Shown: positions 45,094 to 54,185 of the stretch, one piece after another | Layout: every line of letters starts with the position of its first letter | Position numbering within the stretch: position 1 is the first letter of the stretch | Origin: Sphingomicrobium aestuariivivum | Lineage (GTDB): Bacteria > Pseudomonadota > Alphaproteobacteria > Sphingomonadales > Sphingomonadaceae | Direction of reading: 5' to 3' | Assembly (NCBI RefSeq): GCF_024721585.1 | Contig: NZ_CP102629.1 | Span: 1,426,001 to 1,490,000 of the forward strand | Length of the DNA stretch: 64,000 nucleotides | Notes under the pieces: model-generated | The model's database searches: none | Told to the model about the DNA's origin: nothing | What the model saw: the letters and a program-made list of their open reading frames with translations, nothing else | Translations under genes and position numbers: made by a program

Positions 45094-45689
45094 AGTTCAC
45101 CGTGATCGACAATCGCGACAGTTTCACCTTCAATCTCGTCGATGCGCTTGCGGTCGCGGGGGCCGAAATGCAGGTGCTTCGCAATAGCATCAGTGCGGAA
45201 AAAGCGCTCGAAAGCGCCAATGGCGGCGCGCTGCTCCTTGGCCCTGGCCCGGGCGATCCGGCGAGCGCGGGCTGCTGTCTCGACCTATGCGTGAAGGCGC
45301 GCGGCATTGTCCCGCTGATCGGCATCTGCCTCGGCCACCAGGCCATCGTCGAGGCCGCCGGCGGGCGCGTTCGCCGCGCCGCCGCGCCCGCCCATGCCGA
45401 AACCGCACGGCTCGCCCATCGCGGCGACGGCGTCTTGGCGGGGCTGCCCGATCCGCTGATCGTCGGCCGCTATCATTCGCTCTGCACCCCTGTCTCCGAC
45501 CTGCCCGCGCGATTCGCCGTCGATGCCGAACATGGCGGCATGGCGATGGCGGTGCGCGACGAAGCCGGCCTCCAGCTCGGCCTGCAATTCCATCCCGAAT
45601 CCATCCTCACGCCGCGGGGCGACCGGCTCGTCGCCAACATGCTTGCATGGGCGAAAGCCTGTCTCGACCGCCCCGCCAAAGCCGCCTGA
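45090..45689 (+). CDS. trpG: Anthranilate synthase component II (glutaminase)
   Basis: A 199-residue class I glutamine amidotransferase supplying ammonia to TrpE. Motifs: VIDNRDSFTFNLVDAL, LLLGPGPGDPASAG, nucleophile LIGICLGHQAIVEAAGG, GRYHSLC and QFHPESILTPRG. It is a separate protein, not fused to TrpD as in E. coli; this matches the Vibrio-type arrangement. Its start overlaps the trpE stop. Confidence 0.95.
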   Translation: MKFTVIDNRDSFTFNLVDALAVAGAEMQVLRNSISAEKALESANGGALLLGPGPGDPASAGCCLDLCVKARGIVPLIGICLGHQAIVEAAGGRVRRAAAPAHAETARLAHRGDGVLAGLPDPLIVGRYHSLCTPVSDLPARFAVDAEHGGMAMAVRDEAGLQLGLQFHPESILTPRGDRLVANMLAWAKACLDRPAKAA

Positions 45690-45699
45690 AAGGACCAAC

Positions 45700-46746
45700 A
45701 TGCTCGATAAAGCCCATCTCCCCGCCGATCTCGGCCCCGTTCCCAACCCGCTGCCCAAGCTCCTGTCGGGCGAGGACCTGCCCTCGGAGGACGCGCAGCA
45801 CCTGTTCGAACGGCTCGTCCTCGGGCGGCTGTCCGAAGCCGAGATCGCAAGCGTGCTGGTGGCGCTGCGCATGAAGGGCGAGACCGCCGAGGAGATGATC
45901 GGCGCGGCGCGCGCGCTGGGCGCGGCGGCGGAGGAGTTTCCCTCGCCCGACACGTTGTTCGCCGATTGTTGCGGCACGGGCGGCGATTCCTCGGGCATCA
46001 TCAACGTGTCGACCGCGGCGGGGTTCGTCGCCGCGGCCTGCGGGCTGCCCATCGCCAAGCATGGCAACCGCTCGGTCAGCTCGAAATGCGGTTCGGCCGA
46101 CGTGCTCGAGGCGCTGGGCGCGCGGATCGACATGCCCGCCGACGAGGCGCGCGCGGTGATGGACGCGACCGGCTTCACCTTCCTCTACGCCCCCGCTTAC
46201 CATCCCGGCATGAAGCATGCGGGCCCCGTGCGGCGGCAACTCGGCGTGCGCACGGTGATGAACCTGCTCGGTCCCTGCATCAATCCGGCGCGCCCGAGGG
46301 TCCAGCTCCTCGGCGTGGCCGATCCGACGCTGATGCGCCGCATCGCGCGGACGCTCCAGGCGATGGGGGTCGAGAAAGCGCTGGTGGTGCATGGCGCAGG
46401 GCTCGACGAACTTGCACTGCACGCCGACAGCCGCGCGCTGCGGCTCGAGCATGGCGAGATCAGCGAGGAAGTGATCGCGCCCGAGGAAGTCGGTCTCGAC
46501 CCCGCGCCGCTGAAAGCGCTGGCGGGCGGCGATGCGCAGGAGAATGCGCGTCGGCTGCGCGCCATTTTCGAGGGCAAGGGATCGAAGGCCGAACGCGACA
46601 TGGTGGCGCTCAACGCAGGGGCGCTGTTGCACCTTGCGGGCACTTCGCGCACCTTGGCGCAAGCGGTCGAGGCGGCAGGTGCCGCGATCGACGGGGGCAA
46701 GGCGGGGGCCGTGCTCGCCGCTTATGTGGAGGCAAGTCATGGGTGA
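45700..46746 (+). CDS. trpD: Anthranilate phosphoribosyltransferase
   Basis: A 348-residue enzyme transferring phosphoribose to anthranilate. Motifs: LFADCCGTGGDSSGIINVSTAAGFVAAACGL, IAKHGNRSVSSKCGSADVLEALG, YAPAYHPGMKHAGPVRRQLGVRTVMNLLGP, INPARPRVQLLGV. The KHGNRSVSSK and LFAD-GTGGD pattern resembles enteric TrpD. AAAGGA is eight bases upstream of the ATG. trpCF begins inside its last codons. Confidence 0.95.
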   Translation: MLDKAHLPADLGPVPNPLPKLLSGEDLPSEDAQHLFERLVLGRLSEAEIASVLVALRMKGETAEEMIGAARALGAAAEEFPSPDTLFADCCGTGGDSSGIINVSTAAGFVAAACGLPIAKHGNRSVSSKCGSADVLEALGARIDMPADEARAVMDATGFTFLYAPAYHPGMKHAGPVRRQLGVRTVMNLLGPCINPARPRVQLLGVADPTLMRRIARTLQAMGVEKALVVHGAGLDELALHADSRALRLEHGEISEEVIAPEEVGLDPAPLKALAGGDAQENARRLRAIFEGKGSKAERDMVALNAGALLHLAGTSRTLAQAVEAAGAAIDGGKAGAVLAAYVEASHG

Positions 46747-48115
46747 CGTTCTCGACAGGATTATCGCGCGTAAGCGGCGCGAGGTGGAGGAGCGGCTAGG
46801 AACACGCCGCTTCAACGCCCAGCCGACGACGCGGAGCCTCTCGCAGGCGCTGCGCAAGCCCGGCGCGCGCTTCATCATGGAGGTAAAGCCCAAATCACCC
46901 TCGGGCCATGTCGCGGCGCATCGTCCCGAAGAGGCGCTCGCCGCCTATCGCCCCGTCGCCGATGCCATCAGCATCCTCACCGACGAGGCGGATTTCGGCG
47001 GTTCGCTCGCGCTGCTCGAACGGCTGCGCAAGGATTATGGCGGGCCGATCCTCGCCAAGGATTTCATCGTTGACCCGCGGCAGGTGGACGAGGCGCGCTC
47101 CTGCGGCGCCGATGCCGTGCTGGCGATGATGTCAGTGCTCGATGATGCCACCGCCGGGCAAGTCATGGAGCGCGGCCGCGCGCTTGGCATGGACGTGCTG
47201 GTCGAAGTGCATGACGAGGCCGAACTCGCCCGCGCGATGGCGCTCGGCGCGACCCTCGTCGGCATCAACAATCGCGATCTCAAGACACTCTCCACCGACC
47301 TTGCCGTGACCGAACGGCTCGCACCCCTCGTGCCCGGGCATGTCACGCTGGTTTCCGAGAGCGGCATCTCCACCTTTGCCGATGCGCAGCGGCTCGGGCC
47401 GCTGGTCGACGGTTTCCTCGTCGGTTCCGCGTTGATGGCGGCCGACGACATCGCCTTTGCCGCGCGCACGCTGGTCCACGGTCCCGTGAAGCTGTGCGGC
47501 ATGACACGGGTCGCCGACGTCGCGCTGGCGGCTCGCCAGGGCGCGAGCCACGTCGGCTTCATCTTCGCGCCCGGCACGCCGCGCGCGATCGACGTCGAAC
47601 GGGCGCGCACGCTGACCATGCTGGCCTCCGATTTCGGCATGAAGACCGTCGGCGTGTTTCGCGGCCGCGACCCCGAGGCCATCGCCGAGGCCAGCCGGAT
47701 CCTGCGGCTCGACGCGGTCCAGCTCCACGAGCCCGGCGCCGACACAATCATCGCGCAACTGCGGCAAAAACTTCGCCCCGGCACCGAATGCTGGGCGCTC
47801 TCGCAGGTCGGCGAGCAAGGGCCCGACCCCGTGCCGCTGGCCGACCGCACCCTGTTCGACACGCTCGTGGGCGGCTCGAGCGGGGGCACCGGAATCGCTT
47901 TCGACTGGAGCCGGATCGCGGGGCGCGACGACCTTACCCGCGCCTTCCTCGCTGGCGGCATCGGTCCGGACAATGTCCGCGAGGCCGTGCGTACCGGCGC
48001 TTATGGCATCGACGTCTGCTCTGGCGTCGAGAGCGAGCCCGGGACCAAGGACCCCGAGAAGATCGAAGCGCTGTTCGCCGCGCTGCGCCATCCCGACCGC
48101 CGGAGTGCGCGATGA
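46739..48115 (+). CDS. trpC: TrpCF fusion: indole-3-glycerol-phosphate synthase / phosphoribosylanthranilate isomerase
   Basis: A 458-residue fusion, close to the 453 of E. coli TrpC. Residues 1 to about 255 are [60 protein letters not shown] and VSESGIST. From about 258 comes Trp[47 protein letters not shown], and [15 protein letters not shown]. Both active sites look complete. Alphaproteobacteria normally have separate trpC and trpF genes. It overlaps trpD by eight bases and trpB by four. Confidence 0.95.
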   Translation: MGDVLDRIIARKRREVEERLGTRRFNAQPTTRSLSQALRKPGARFIMEVKPKSPSGHVAAHRPEEALAAYRPVADAISILTDEADFGGSLALLERLRKDYGGPILAKDFIVDPRQVDEARSCGADAVLAMMSVLDDATAGQVMERGRALGMDVLVEVHDEAELARAMALGATLVGINNRDLKTLSTDLAVTERLAPLVPGHVTLVSESGISTFADAQRLGPLVDGFLVGSALMAADDIAFAARTLVHGPVKLCGMTRVADVALAARQGASHVGFIFAPGTPRAIDVERARTLTMLASDFGMKTVGVFRGRDPEAIAEASRILRLDAVQLHEPGADTIIAQLRQKLRPGTECWALSQVGEQGPDPVPLADRTLFDTLVGGSSGGTGIAFDWSRIAGRDDLTRAFLAGGIGPDNVREAVRTGAYGIDVCSGVESEPGTKDPEKIEALFAALRHPDRRSAR

Positions 48116-49296
48116 GGCAGGACGGCCGTTTCGGCGATTTCGGCGGTGCCTATGTTCCGGAAATCCTCGTTCCCGCGATCGAACAGCTCGAGGCCGCCTA
48201 TCTGGGCGCGATGGAGGACAAGGGCTTCCTGGCCGAGCTCGACCATCTCCTGCGCACCTATGCGGGGCGGCCGACCGCGCTGACGCGGTGCCGCAATATC
48301 GGCGATGAACGCGTTCGGCTCTACCTCAAGCGCGAGGATTTGCTCCACGGGGGCGCGCACAAGACCAACCAAGTGATCGCGCAGGCCCTTCTGGCGAAAC
48401 GCATGGGCAAGACGCGGCTGATCGCCGAGACGGGCGCGGGCCAGCACGGGGTGGCGACCGCCATCGCGGGCGCGCTGTTCGGGATGGAGACGCGCATCTA
48501 CATGGGCGCGCTCGATGCCGAGCGTCAGGCGCTCAATGTCTTCCGGATGAAGCTGATGGGCGCCGAAGTGATCCCCGTCGAGATCGGCAGCCGGACCCTG
48601 AAGGATGCGGTCAACGAGGCGCTGCGCGACTGGACCGCGAGCTTTGCGGACACCCATTACCTCCTCGGCACGGTGGCGGGGCCGCACCCCTTCCCGCAGA
48701 TGGTGCGCGATTTCCAGGCGGTGATCGGCCGAGAGGCGCGCGCGCAGATGCTGGAGCGCGAAGGGCGCCTGCCCGACAGCGTCATCGCCTGTGTCGGCGG
48801 CGGGTCGAACGCCATCGGCATGTTCCATGAATTCGTGCCCGACGAGGGCGTCGCGCTGGTCGGCGTCGAGGCTGCAGGCAAGGGCATGGACAGCGGCGAG
48901 CATGGCGCGACCCTCCAGAAGGGGCGTCGCGGCATCCTCCATGGCGCCGAGACCTATCTCATGCAGGACGATGTCGGACAGGTCGGCGAGAGCTGGTCGG
49001 TCTCGGCCGGCCTCGACTATCCCGCCGTCGGCCCCGAGCATGCACATCTGATGGCCTCGGGACGCGCCACTTATGTCGGCGCGACCGATGCCGAGGCCAT
49101 CGCGGCCTTCCAGCGGCTCGCGCGTGAGGAAGGGATCATTCCTGCGCTCGAGACCGCCCATGCTCTCGCCGAAGGGTTCAAGCAGGTCGATGCCGCACAG
49201 GCTGTGGGCGAGGAGAAGATCATCCTCGTCAACCTGTCGGGGCGCGGGGACAAGGACATGGCGCAGGCCATGGAACTGGTGGGTCTCGCCGCATGA
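48112..49296 (+). CDS. trpB: Tryptophan synthase beta chain
   Basis: A 394-residue PLP enzyme condensing indole with serine. Motifs: [41 protein letters not shown] with the PLP lysine, [58 protein letters not shown]. The GMDSGEH form is typical of the major TrpB1 group. Its ends overlap trpCF and trpA as ATGA. Confidence 0.97.
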   Translation: MRQDGRFGDFGGAYVPEILVPAIEQLEAAYLGAMEDKGFLAELDHLLRTYAGRPTALTRCRNIGDERVRLYLKREDLLHGGAHKTNQVIAQALLAKRMGKTRLIAETGAGQHGVATAIAGALFGMETRIYMGALDAERQALNVFRMKLMGAEVIPVEIGSRTLKDAVNEALRDWTASFADTHYLLGTVAGPHPFPQMVRDFQAVIGREARAQMLEREGRLPDSVIACVGGGSNAIGMFHEFVPDEGVALVGVEAAGKGMDSGEHGATLQKGRRGILHGAETYLMQDDVGQVGESWSVSAGLDYPAVGPEHAHLMASGRATYVGATDAEAIAAFQRLAREEGIIPALETAHALAEGFKQVDAAQAVGEEKIILVNLSGRGDKDMAQAMELVGLAA

Positions 49297-50090
49297 GCAG
49301 CCAACGATATGGAAAGATGTTCGCCCGGCTCGACGCGGCGGACGAGGGGGCGCTGGGCGCCTTCCTGATGCTCGGCGATCCCGATGCGGCAACCAGCGTC
49401 GAATTGCTCCACGCCTGCGTCGAAGGCGGCGCCGACATGCTCGAGGTCGGCATTGCCTTCTCCGATCCCGTCGCCGACGGGCCGGTCATCCAGGCCGCCG
49501 CCGATCGCGCGCTCGCAGCGGGCATGACGCCTGCGGCCTCCTTCGGCATCATCGCCGAAGTCCGTGCTCGCCATGCCGACGTGCCGATCGGGATCCTCAC
49601 CTATGCGAATCTCGTGGTGGCGCGGGGATTGGACGCCTTCTGCCGCGATGCCGCCGGAGCGGGGGCGGACAGCCTGCTCGTCGCCGACGTGCCCAGCCTC
49701 GAAGCGCCCCGCTTTGCCGCGGCGGCGCGGGCGGCCGGGCTCGACCTCGTGCTGATCGCAGCGCCCAACACCGGCGACGCCGCGCTCGAGCGGATCGCCG
49801 AGCTCGGCTCGGGCTACACCTATTGCGTGGCGCGCGCGGGCGTGACGGGACAGCGCAGCGACATGGCGCTCGACCATGATGCGCTGTTCGAGCGATTGCG
49901 CGCGCTCGGCGCACCGCCACCAGTGCTGGGATTCGGCATCTCCACCTCCGAGCAGGTGCGCGCCGGCATCGAGTCGGGCGCCGCGGGCGTCATCTCGGGT
50001 AGCGCCATCGTCGCGGCAGCGCAGGGTACCGACGATCCGGTGGCGGCGGTGCGGTCACTGGTCGCCGAGCTGAAGTCGGGGACGCGTTAG
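49293..50090 (+). CDS. trpA: Tryptophan synthase alpha chain
   Basis: A 265-residue TIM barrel that releases indole from indole-glycerol phosphate. The catalytic Glu is in [10 protein letters not shown] and the Asp in [18 protein letters not shown]. Other segments: [60 protein letters not shown]. These are close to the enteric TrpA. It is the last gene of the trp operon and converges with the DUF2721 gene (four-base overlap). No terminator was seen. Confidence 0.96.
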   Translation: MSSQRYGKMFARLDAADEGALGAFLMLGDPDAATSVELLHACVEGGADMLEVGIAFSDPVADGPVIQAAADRALAAGMTPAASFGIIAEVRARHADVPIGILTYANLVVARGLDAFCRDAAGAGADSLLVADVPSLEAPRFAAAARAAGLDLVLIAAPNTGDAALERIAELGSGYTYCVARAGVTGQRSDMALDHDALFERLRALGAPPPVLGFGISTSEQVRAGIESGAAGVISGSAIVAAAQGTDDPVAAVRSLVAELKSGTR

Positions 50091-50587
50091 CCTTCGCGCT
50101 CGCTGATCCGGCGCGCCAATTCGCGCGTATCGTGGAGGTTCCTGGTCGCGAGCGACGTCTCGCGCAGGAAGAAGGTGAGGGCTGCGAAGATCAGCGCCAT
50201 CGCGCCGATCCACGACAGTGCGACGAAGGTCCCGAGCGCGGTGCGCACGAAGGCCGAGACGAACAGGAGCCCGACGACGAGGCAGATCATCAGCGCCGCC
50301 GCGGTCGACAGGTTGACCGCATGATGGGCGTAGCGCTGGCGACGCAGCAGCACGGGCAATTGTTCGGCGCGGCGGTCGTCGGGGCGGTCCTCGAGGGCAG
50401 CTTCGATGCCGTTCACCCGCTCAACCAGCCAGGTCAGGCGGATGTTCATCACGTTGAGGAAGGCGCCGATGCCCGCGAGAAGGAAGACGGGGGCGAGGCT
50501 CAGTTGGAGGATCGACTGGACGCGCGGTGTCGAGGCAGTGCGCTCGATGAGGTCGGCGACCCCTGCGGCGATGGAAAAGTCGATCAT
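50087..50587 (-). CDS. DUF2721 family membrane protein
   Basis: A 166-residue protein with a membrane segment near 28-48 (LSLAPVFLLAGIGAFLNVM), a charged loop (ERVNGIEAALEDRPDDRRAEQLPVLLRRQRYAHHAVNLS), and two further helices (about 95-115 and 120-142). This layout and the RRxxY/LRRxRY loop match DUF2721, of unknown function. It is convergent with trpA and upstream of nothing on its own strand here. Confidence 0.8.
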   Translation of the reverse strand: MIDFSIAAGVADLIERTASTPRVQSILQLSLAPVFLLAGIGAFLNVMNIRLTWLVERVNGIEAALEDRPDDRRAEQLPVLLRRQRYAHHAVNLSTAAALMICLVVGLLFVSAFVRTALGTFVALSWIGAMALIFAALTFFLRETSLATRNLHDTRELARRISEREG

Positions 50588-50669
50588 CTGTTCCCCCTTC
50601 GGCTCACGACCATAGCGCGCCCGGCGGCGCGATCAACGCGCCGACTTCACAAACGGATTGGAGGAAAAA

Positions 50670-50744
50670 TGGAGCGGGCGAGGCGATTCGAACGCCCGAC
50701 CCTCACCTTGGCAAGGTGATGCTCTACCCCTGAGCTACGCCCGC
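50670..50744 (-). tRNA. tRNA-Gly (GCC)
   Basis: The minus strand folds as a cloverleaf: acceptor stem GCGGGCG with CGCCCGC, D-arm GCTCAGGGGTAGAGC, anticodon stem CACCT/AGGTG with loop TTGCCAA (anticodon GCC), T-loop GTTCGAATC, discriminator T and encoded CCA (50670-50672). A T5 run follows the CCA and may end the transcript. Confidence 0.97.
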
Positions 50745-50800
50745 TCACTGGCGTGCCGGGAAGTGGCCGGTTGGCCGCGTCTCCCGACTGGGTGGAGGCG

Positions 50801-50829
50801 CAGATAGCGGGACATGTCGGATGCTGCAA
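50801..50829 (-). promoter_or_regulatory. Likely sigma-70 promoter of tRNA-Gly
   Basis: On the minus strand TTGCAG (50824-50829) and TATCTG (50801-50806) are separated by 17 bases. The start point would fall about 50 bases before the tRNA. Confidence 0.5.
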
Positions 50830-50849
50830 CCCCCAATTTTATCCCGCGG

Positions 50850-50878
50850 TTGTCGAGAGGCCCCGGAACCCCATATGA
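50850..50878 (+). promoter_or_regulatory. Likely sigma-70 promoter of cnoX
   Basis: TTGTCG (50850-50855) and ATATGA (50873-50878) are separated by 17 bases, ending 35 bases before the cnoX start codon. Confidence 0.5.
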
Positions 50879-50913
50879 CGGGGGAAAGCACATCAATCTT
50901 GGGGACGAAATCA

Positions 50914-51825
50914 ATGGCCACGCTGGGAATGAGCGACGACGACAAGGCTGCGCTCAAGCGATTCGAGGAGGAGGTCATCAACCCCTCCATGTCCAAGCTG
51001 GTCATTCTCCAGTTCACCGCCAGCTGGTGCGGGCCGTGCAAGCAGCTGACGCCGATTCTCGAACAGGTCGCGGCCGATTATGCCGACAAGGGCGTCATGC
51101 TCGTGAAGGTCGATGTCGACGAGCAGAAGTTCATCGCCGCCCAGTTCCGGATCCAGTCGGTGCCGACCGTCTATGCGCTGTTCCAGGGCCAGCCGCTCGG
51201 TGACCTCACGCAGTATCGCACGCCCGGCCAGCTCGGGCAGGTGCTCGACCAGATGATTCGCCAGCTCCCCCTCGACGGCGAGGCGCAGCAGACCCAGCAG
51301 CAGGTCGAACCGCTGCTCGCGATGGGCGAGGAAGTGCTGGCGGGCGGCGATGGCGAGCGCGCCATGATCCTCTTCTCGCAGCTGATGGAAATGGCCCCCG
51401 ACAACCCCAAGGTCGTCGCCGGCATGGCGCGCGCGCAGATCCTCGGCGGGCAGGTCGAGGCGGCGCAGGCGCTGCTCGACGGGCTCGACGACAAGGTCGC
51501 CGGCGACCCCGCGATCGCGCAGGCCCGCGCCCAGCTCAAGATGGCCGGCATGGGCGAGGAAGCGGTCGACACCAGCCCCTATATCGCCCGTCTCGAGGCC
51601 GACGCCGACGACCATGAAGCCCGCTACAAGCTTGCCGAAGCCGCGATGGCGGCGGGCCAGCGCGATGCGGCTGCCGACAATCTCCTCGAAATCATCGGCC
51701 GCGAAAAGGAATGGGAAGGCGGCAAGGCGCGCACCACCTTCCTCGAATTGATCGAGGCGGCAGGGCTCGAGGACGACTGGTCGAAGACGCAGCGGCGGCG
51801 CCTGTCGGCGGTGCTCTTCACATGA
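50914..51825 (+). CDS. cnoX: Thioredoxin-domain chaperone CnoX (YbbN-like)
   Basis: A 303-residue protein. The thioredoxin domain (about 15-125) has FTASWCGPCKQLTPILEQVA, retaining both active-site cysteines (CGPC), and VDVDEQKFIAAQFRIQSVPTVYALF. The C-terminal two thirds form tetratricopeptide-like helices (ERAMILFSQLMEMAPDNPKVVAGMARAQILGG). Family members are holdases that pass clients to GroEL/ES and DnaK; the CGPC pair suggests a thiol activity that E. coli YbbN lacks. gggg precedes the ATG at 50914. The Lon-N gene starts inside its stop. Confidence 0.9.
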   Translation: MATLGMSDDDKAALKRFEEEVINPSMSKLVILQFTASWCGPCKQLTPILEQVAADYADKGVMLVKVDVDEQKFIAAQFRIQSVPTVYALFQGQPLGDLTQYRTPGQLGQVLDQMIRQLPLDGEAQQTQQQVEPLLAMGEEVLAGGDGERAMILFSQLMEMAPDNPKVVAGMARAQILGGQVEAAQALLDGLDDKVAGDPAIAQARAQLKMAGMGEEAVDTSPYIARLEADADDHEARYKLAEAAMAAGQRDAAADNLLEIIGREKEWEGGKARTTFLELIEAAGLEDDWSKTQRRRLSAVLFT

Positions 51826-52454
51826 TGGACGCCCGCCCCGCTCGCGTGCGCATCTTTCCGCTCGCGGGGGCGATCCTCTTTCCGCGCGCCCAGCTCCCGC
51901 TGCATGTCTTCGAGGCGCGATATCGCGACATGGTGAAGGACGCGATCGACGGCGACGGGCGAATCGCGATGGTACAGCCGCTCGACCCCGAGGATGACGA
52001 GGCGCTCCACCAGGTCGGCTGCATCGGCGATATCGTCGCCTTGGAAGAGCTCGATGACGGGCGCTACAACATCATCCTCGAGGGCGTCGAACGCTTCCGC
52101 ACCATCCGCGAACCGCAGGTCGACACGCTCTACCGCCAGCTCGACGTCGATTTGAACGCATATGATGACAGCATCGTCGGCACGCTCGGCCCCGCGCGGC
52201 GCGTGTCGGTCGAGGAGGAAGCGCGTGCCTTCGGCAATGCGCTCGGACTCGAGGTGGACTGGGAAGCGGTGACGCGGCTCGACGACGAGACGCTGGTCAA
52301 CGCCATCAGTCAGGTCGCGCCGTTCGACGTGCCTTCGAAGCAGGCGCTGCTCGAGGAGCGCGAGCTTGCCGGCCGCGCCGACCTGCTCGTCCAGCTGATG
52401 CAGTTCCAGCGCATCGCGCCCGGCGGTCCCGAGGCCGACCAGACCTTGCAATAG
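51822..52454 (+). CDS. LON peptidase N-terminal (substrate-binding) domain protein
   Basis: About 210 residues of stand-alone Lon-N (PUA-like) fold: RIFPLAGAILFPRAQLPLHVFEARYRDMVKDA, GRIAMVQPL, VGCIGDIVALEELDDGRYNIILEGVERFR. No protease or ATPase part follows. The family usually neighbours cnoX in alphaproteobacteria and may select substrates for protein quality control. ATGATG gives two possible starts; the first overlaps the cnoX stop. Confidence 0.88.
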   Translation: MMDARPARVRIFPLAGAILFPRAQLPLHVFEARYRDMVKDAIDGDGRIAMVQPLDPEDDEALHQVGCIGDIVALEELDDGRYNIILEGVERFRTIREPQVDTLYRQLDVDLNAYDDSIVGTLGPARRVSVEEEARAFGNALGLEVDWEAVTRLDDETLVNAISQVAPFDVPSKQALLEERELAGRADLLVQLMQFQRIAPGGPEADQTLQ

Positions 52455-52498
52455 GAAGCGGCTTGGCCATGATCGCCTCCCATCAACGGGGGGACGGA

Positions 52499-52873
52499 AT
52501 GAAGCTCGCATTCGACATTTTTCGCATCGCCTATGGCGCCTGGTTCCTCTTCTGGGGCCTCGCACCCTTCATCGGGGTGGCGCCGCCCGAGACGAGCCAG
52601 CCCGACGCGGTCGCCCTGCTCGAAGCCAATCGCGCGGCCTTTCCGATGAAACTGGCGAGCGCGAGCTTCATCGCGGGCGGCGCGGCGCTGATATGGAAGC
52701 GCACGGCGCCGCTTGGCGTGGTCATCCTCGCCCCCACGGTGGCGTGGATCTTCCTGTTTCACGTGACGATGACTGCCGACTATCCGTGGGCGGCCTTCTG
52801 GCTCGCGGGGCTGGCGGTGCTGGCCCTGCGCATGCGCAAGGCCTATCGCCCGCTCTACACCTGGAAGGGCTGA
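52499..52873 (+). CDS. Small four-helix membrane protein, DoxX-like (124 aa)
   Basis: A 124-residue membrane protein: helix 1 AFDIFRIAYGAWFLFWGLAPFIG, a loop with DAVALLEANRAAFPMKLASASFIAGGAALIW, then two further helices (LGVVILAPTVAWIFLFHVTM, AAFWLAGLAVLALRM). The layout suggests the DoxX/DUF-type family, but no signature residues confirm it. A G-rich RBS precedes the ATG at 52499. It follows the Lon-N gene by 45 bases. Confidence 0.7.
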   Translation: MKLAFDIFRIAYGAWFLFWGLAPFIGVAPPETSQPDAVALLEANRAAFPMKLASASFIAGGAALIWKRTAPLGVVILAPTVAWIFLFHVTMTADYPWAAFWLAGLAVLALRMRKAYRPLYTWKG

Positions 52874-52876
52874 CGC

Positions 52877-54091
52877 CTAGATCGGCAGGCCGCGCAAGAG
52901 CAGCGGCAGGTCGCCCGAGGTGCCCTGCGCCTCGTCCTTGAGCCGTTCCTTCAGCGGGCCGATGCGGTCGATGATGCCCATGCCCAATCGCCGGACGACC
53001 GACGCGGTGCGGCCGGGAACGCCGAACATGCGCACGAAGCCGTCGGTCGAGGCAGCCACGCTCAGCGAATCGAGCCCGCGCCAGGTCGCGTAACGGTCGA
53101 GCAGCGCGGCATCGCCAAGGTCCATGCCCAAACGGCGGCCCTCGACCAGCACTTCGGCGAGCGCGGCGGCGTCGCGATAGCCGAGATTGACCCCCTGTCC
53201 GGCAATCGGGTGGATGCCGTGCGCGGCATCGCCGACCAGCACCAGCCGTTCATCGGTGATGCGCGCGGTCCGGTGGAAACCGAGCGGGTAGGTCGAGCGG
53301 GGGGCAAGCAATTCGAAGCGCCCGAGGAAACCGCCCGCTGCGGCCTCGGCCTCGGCGGCAAAGTCCGCATCGGACAGCTTGAGGAAGCCTGGCGCATTGT
53401 CCGACGGCACCGACCAGACGATTGCCGAGCGGTGGCGCCCGTCGGGAAGGTCGGTCATCGGCAGGAGCGCGAACGGCCCTTCGGGATAGAAGATCTCGTA
53501 GGCGACATCGCCGTGCGGCTCGTCATGCGCGAGGACCGAGACGATGGCGTGATGGTCGTATTTCCAGCGCGCAACGCGGATCCCCGCAGCCTCGCGGGTC
53601 GGCGAATTGCGACCTTCGGCGGCGACATGCAGCGGCGCCGCGATTTCGCTGCCATCGTCGAGCGTCATGCGCACGCCATGCGCGTCGCGCACTGTCGAGA
53701 CGGCACGGCGACCGTAGCGCAGGTCGAGGTTCTTGCCTGCACGGGCGCGGTCGATGAGCGCGCGGCGCAAGTTGCGGTTTTCGTGCATCCAGCCGAGCGG
53801 CTCGCCTTCCTCGCCCGCCTCGAAGGCGAGGCCGCCGGGGGCAAGGCCGTCGGCGACCTGGATGGTGCGGATCGGGCTGCCCGGCGCGGGGAGATGGTCG
53901 GCGATGCCGATCGTCTCGAACATGCGCATCGAGGAGGAGGAGACCGCGCTGGTGCGCCCGTCGAAGGCGGCATCGGCCTGCGCGTCGGGATCGGCGGGGT
54001 CAACGACGACCGCCTTCAGGCCCGCGCTGTCGAGCGCGGCGGCGAGGGCGAGGCCGACGAGGCCGCCGCCCGAGATGATGACATCGCTCAT
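52877..54091 (-). CDS. UbiH/COQ6-family FAD-dependent monooxygenase
   Basis: A 404-residue flavoprotein hydroxylase. FAD-binding: DVIISGGGLVGLALAAALDSAG. DG-like motif: EGRNSPTREAAGI. Second FAD motif: LVLVGDAAHGIHPIAGQGVNLGYRDAAALAEVL. The group includes UbiH, UbiF and UbiL, which hydroxylate the ubiquinone ring; the exact ring position cannot be assigned. It is convergent with the DoxX-like gene and divergent from ftsK. Confidence 0.9.
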   Translation of the reverse strand: MSDVIISGGGLVGLALAAALDSAGLKAVVVDPADPDAQADAAFDGRTSAVSSSSMRMFETIGIADHLPAPGSPIRTIQVADGLAPGGLAFEAGEEGEPLGWMHENRNLRRALIDRARAGKNLDLRYGRRAVSTVRDAHGVRMTLDDGSEIAAPLHVAAEGRNSPTREAAGIRVARWKYDHHAIVSVLAHDEPHGDVAYEIFYPEGPFALLPMTDLPDGRHRSAIVWSVPSDNAPGFLKLSDADFAAEAEAAAGGFLGRFELLAPRSTYPLGFHRTARITDERLVLVGDAAHGIHPIAGQGVNLGYRDAAALAEVLVEGRRLGMDLGDAALLDRYATWRGLDSLSVAASTDGFVRMFGVPGRTASVVRRLGMGIIDRIGPLKERLKDEAQGTSGDLPLLLRGLPI

Positions 54092-54185
54092 GGCCCCTCG
54101 ATAGGCAAATTGACGCGCGCGCGATAGGGCGTTGACCGCCCCATGGGGCTAGCCGCTATATTGCCGGCCACGAAGGGGAATGGGC

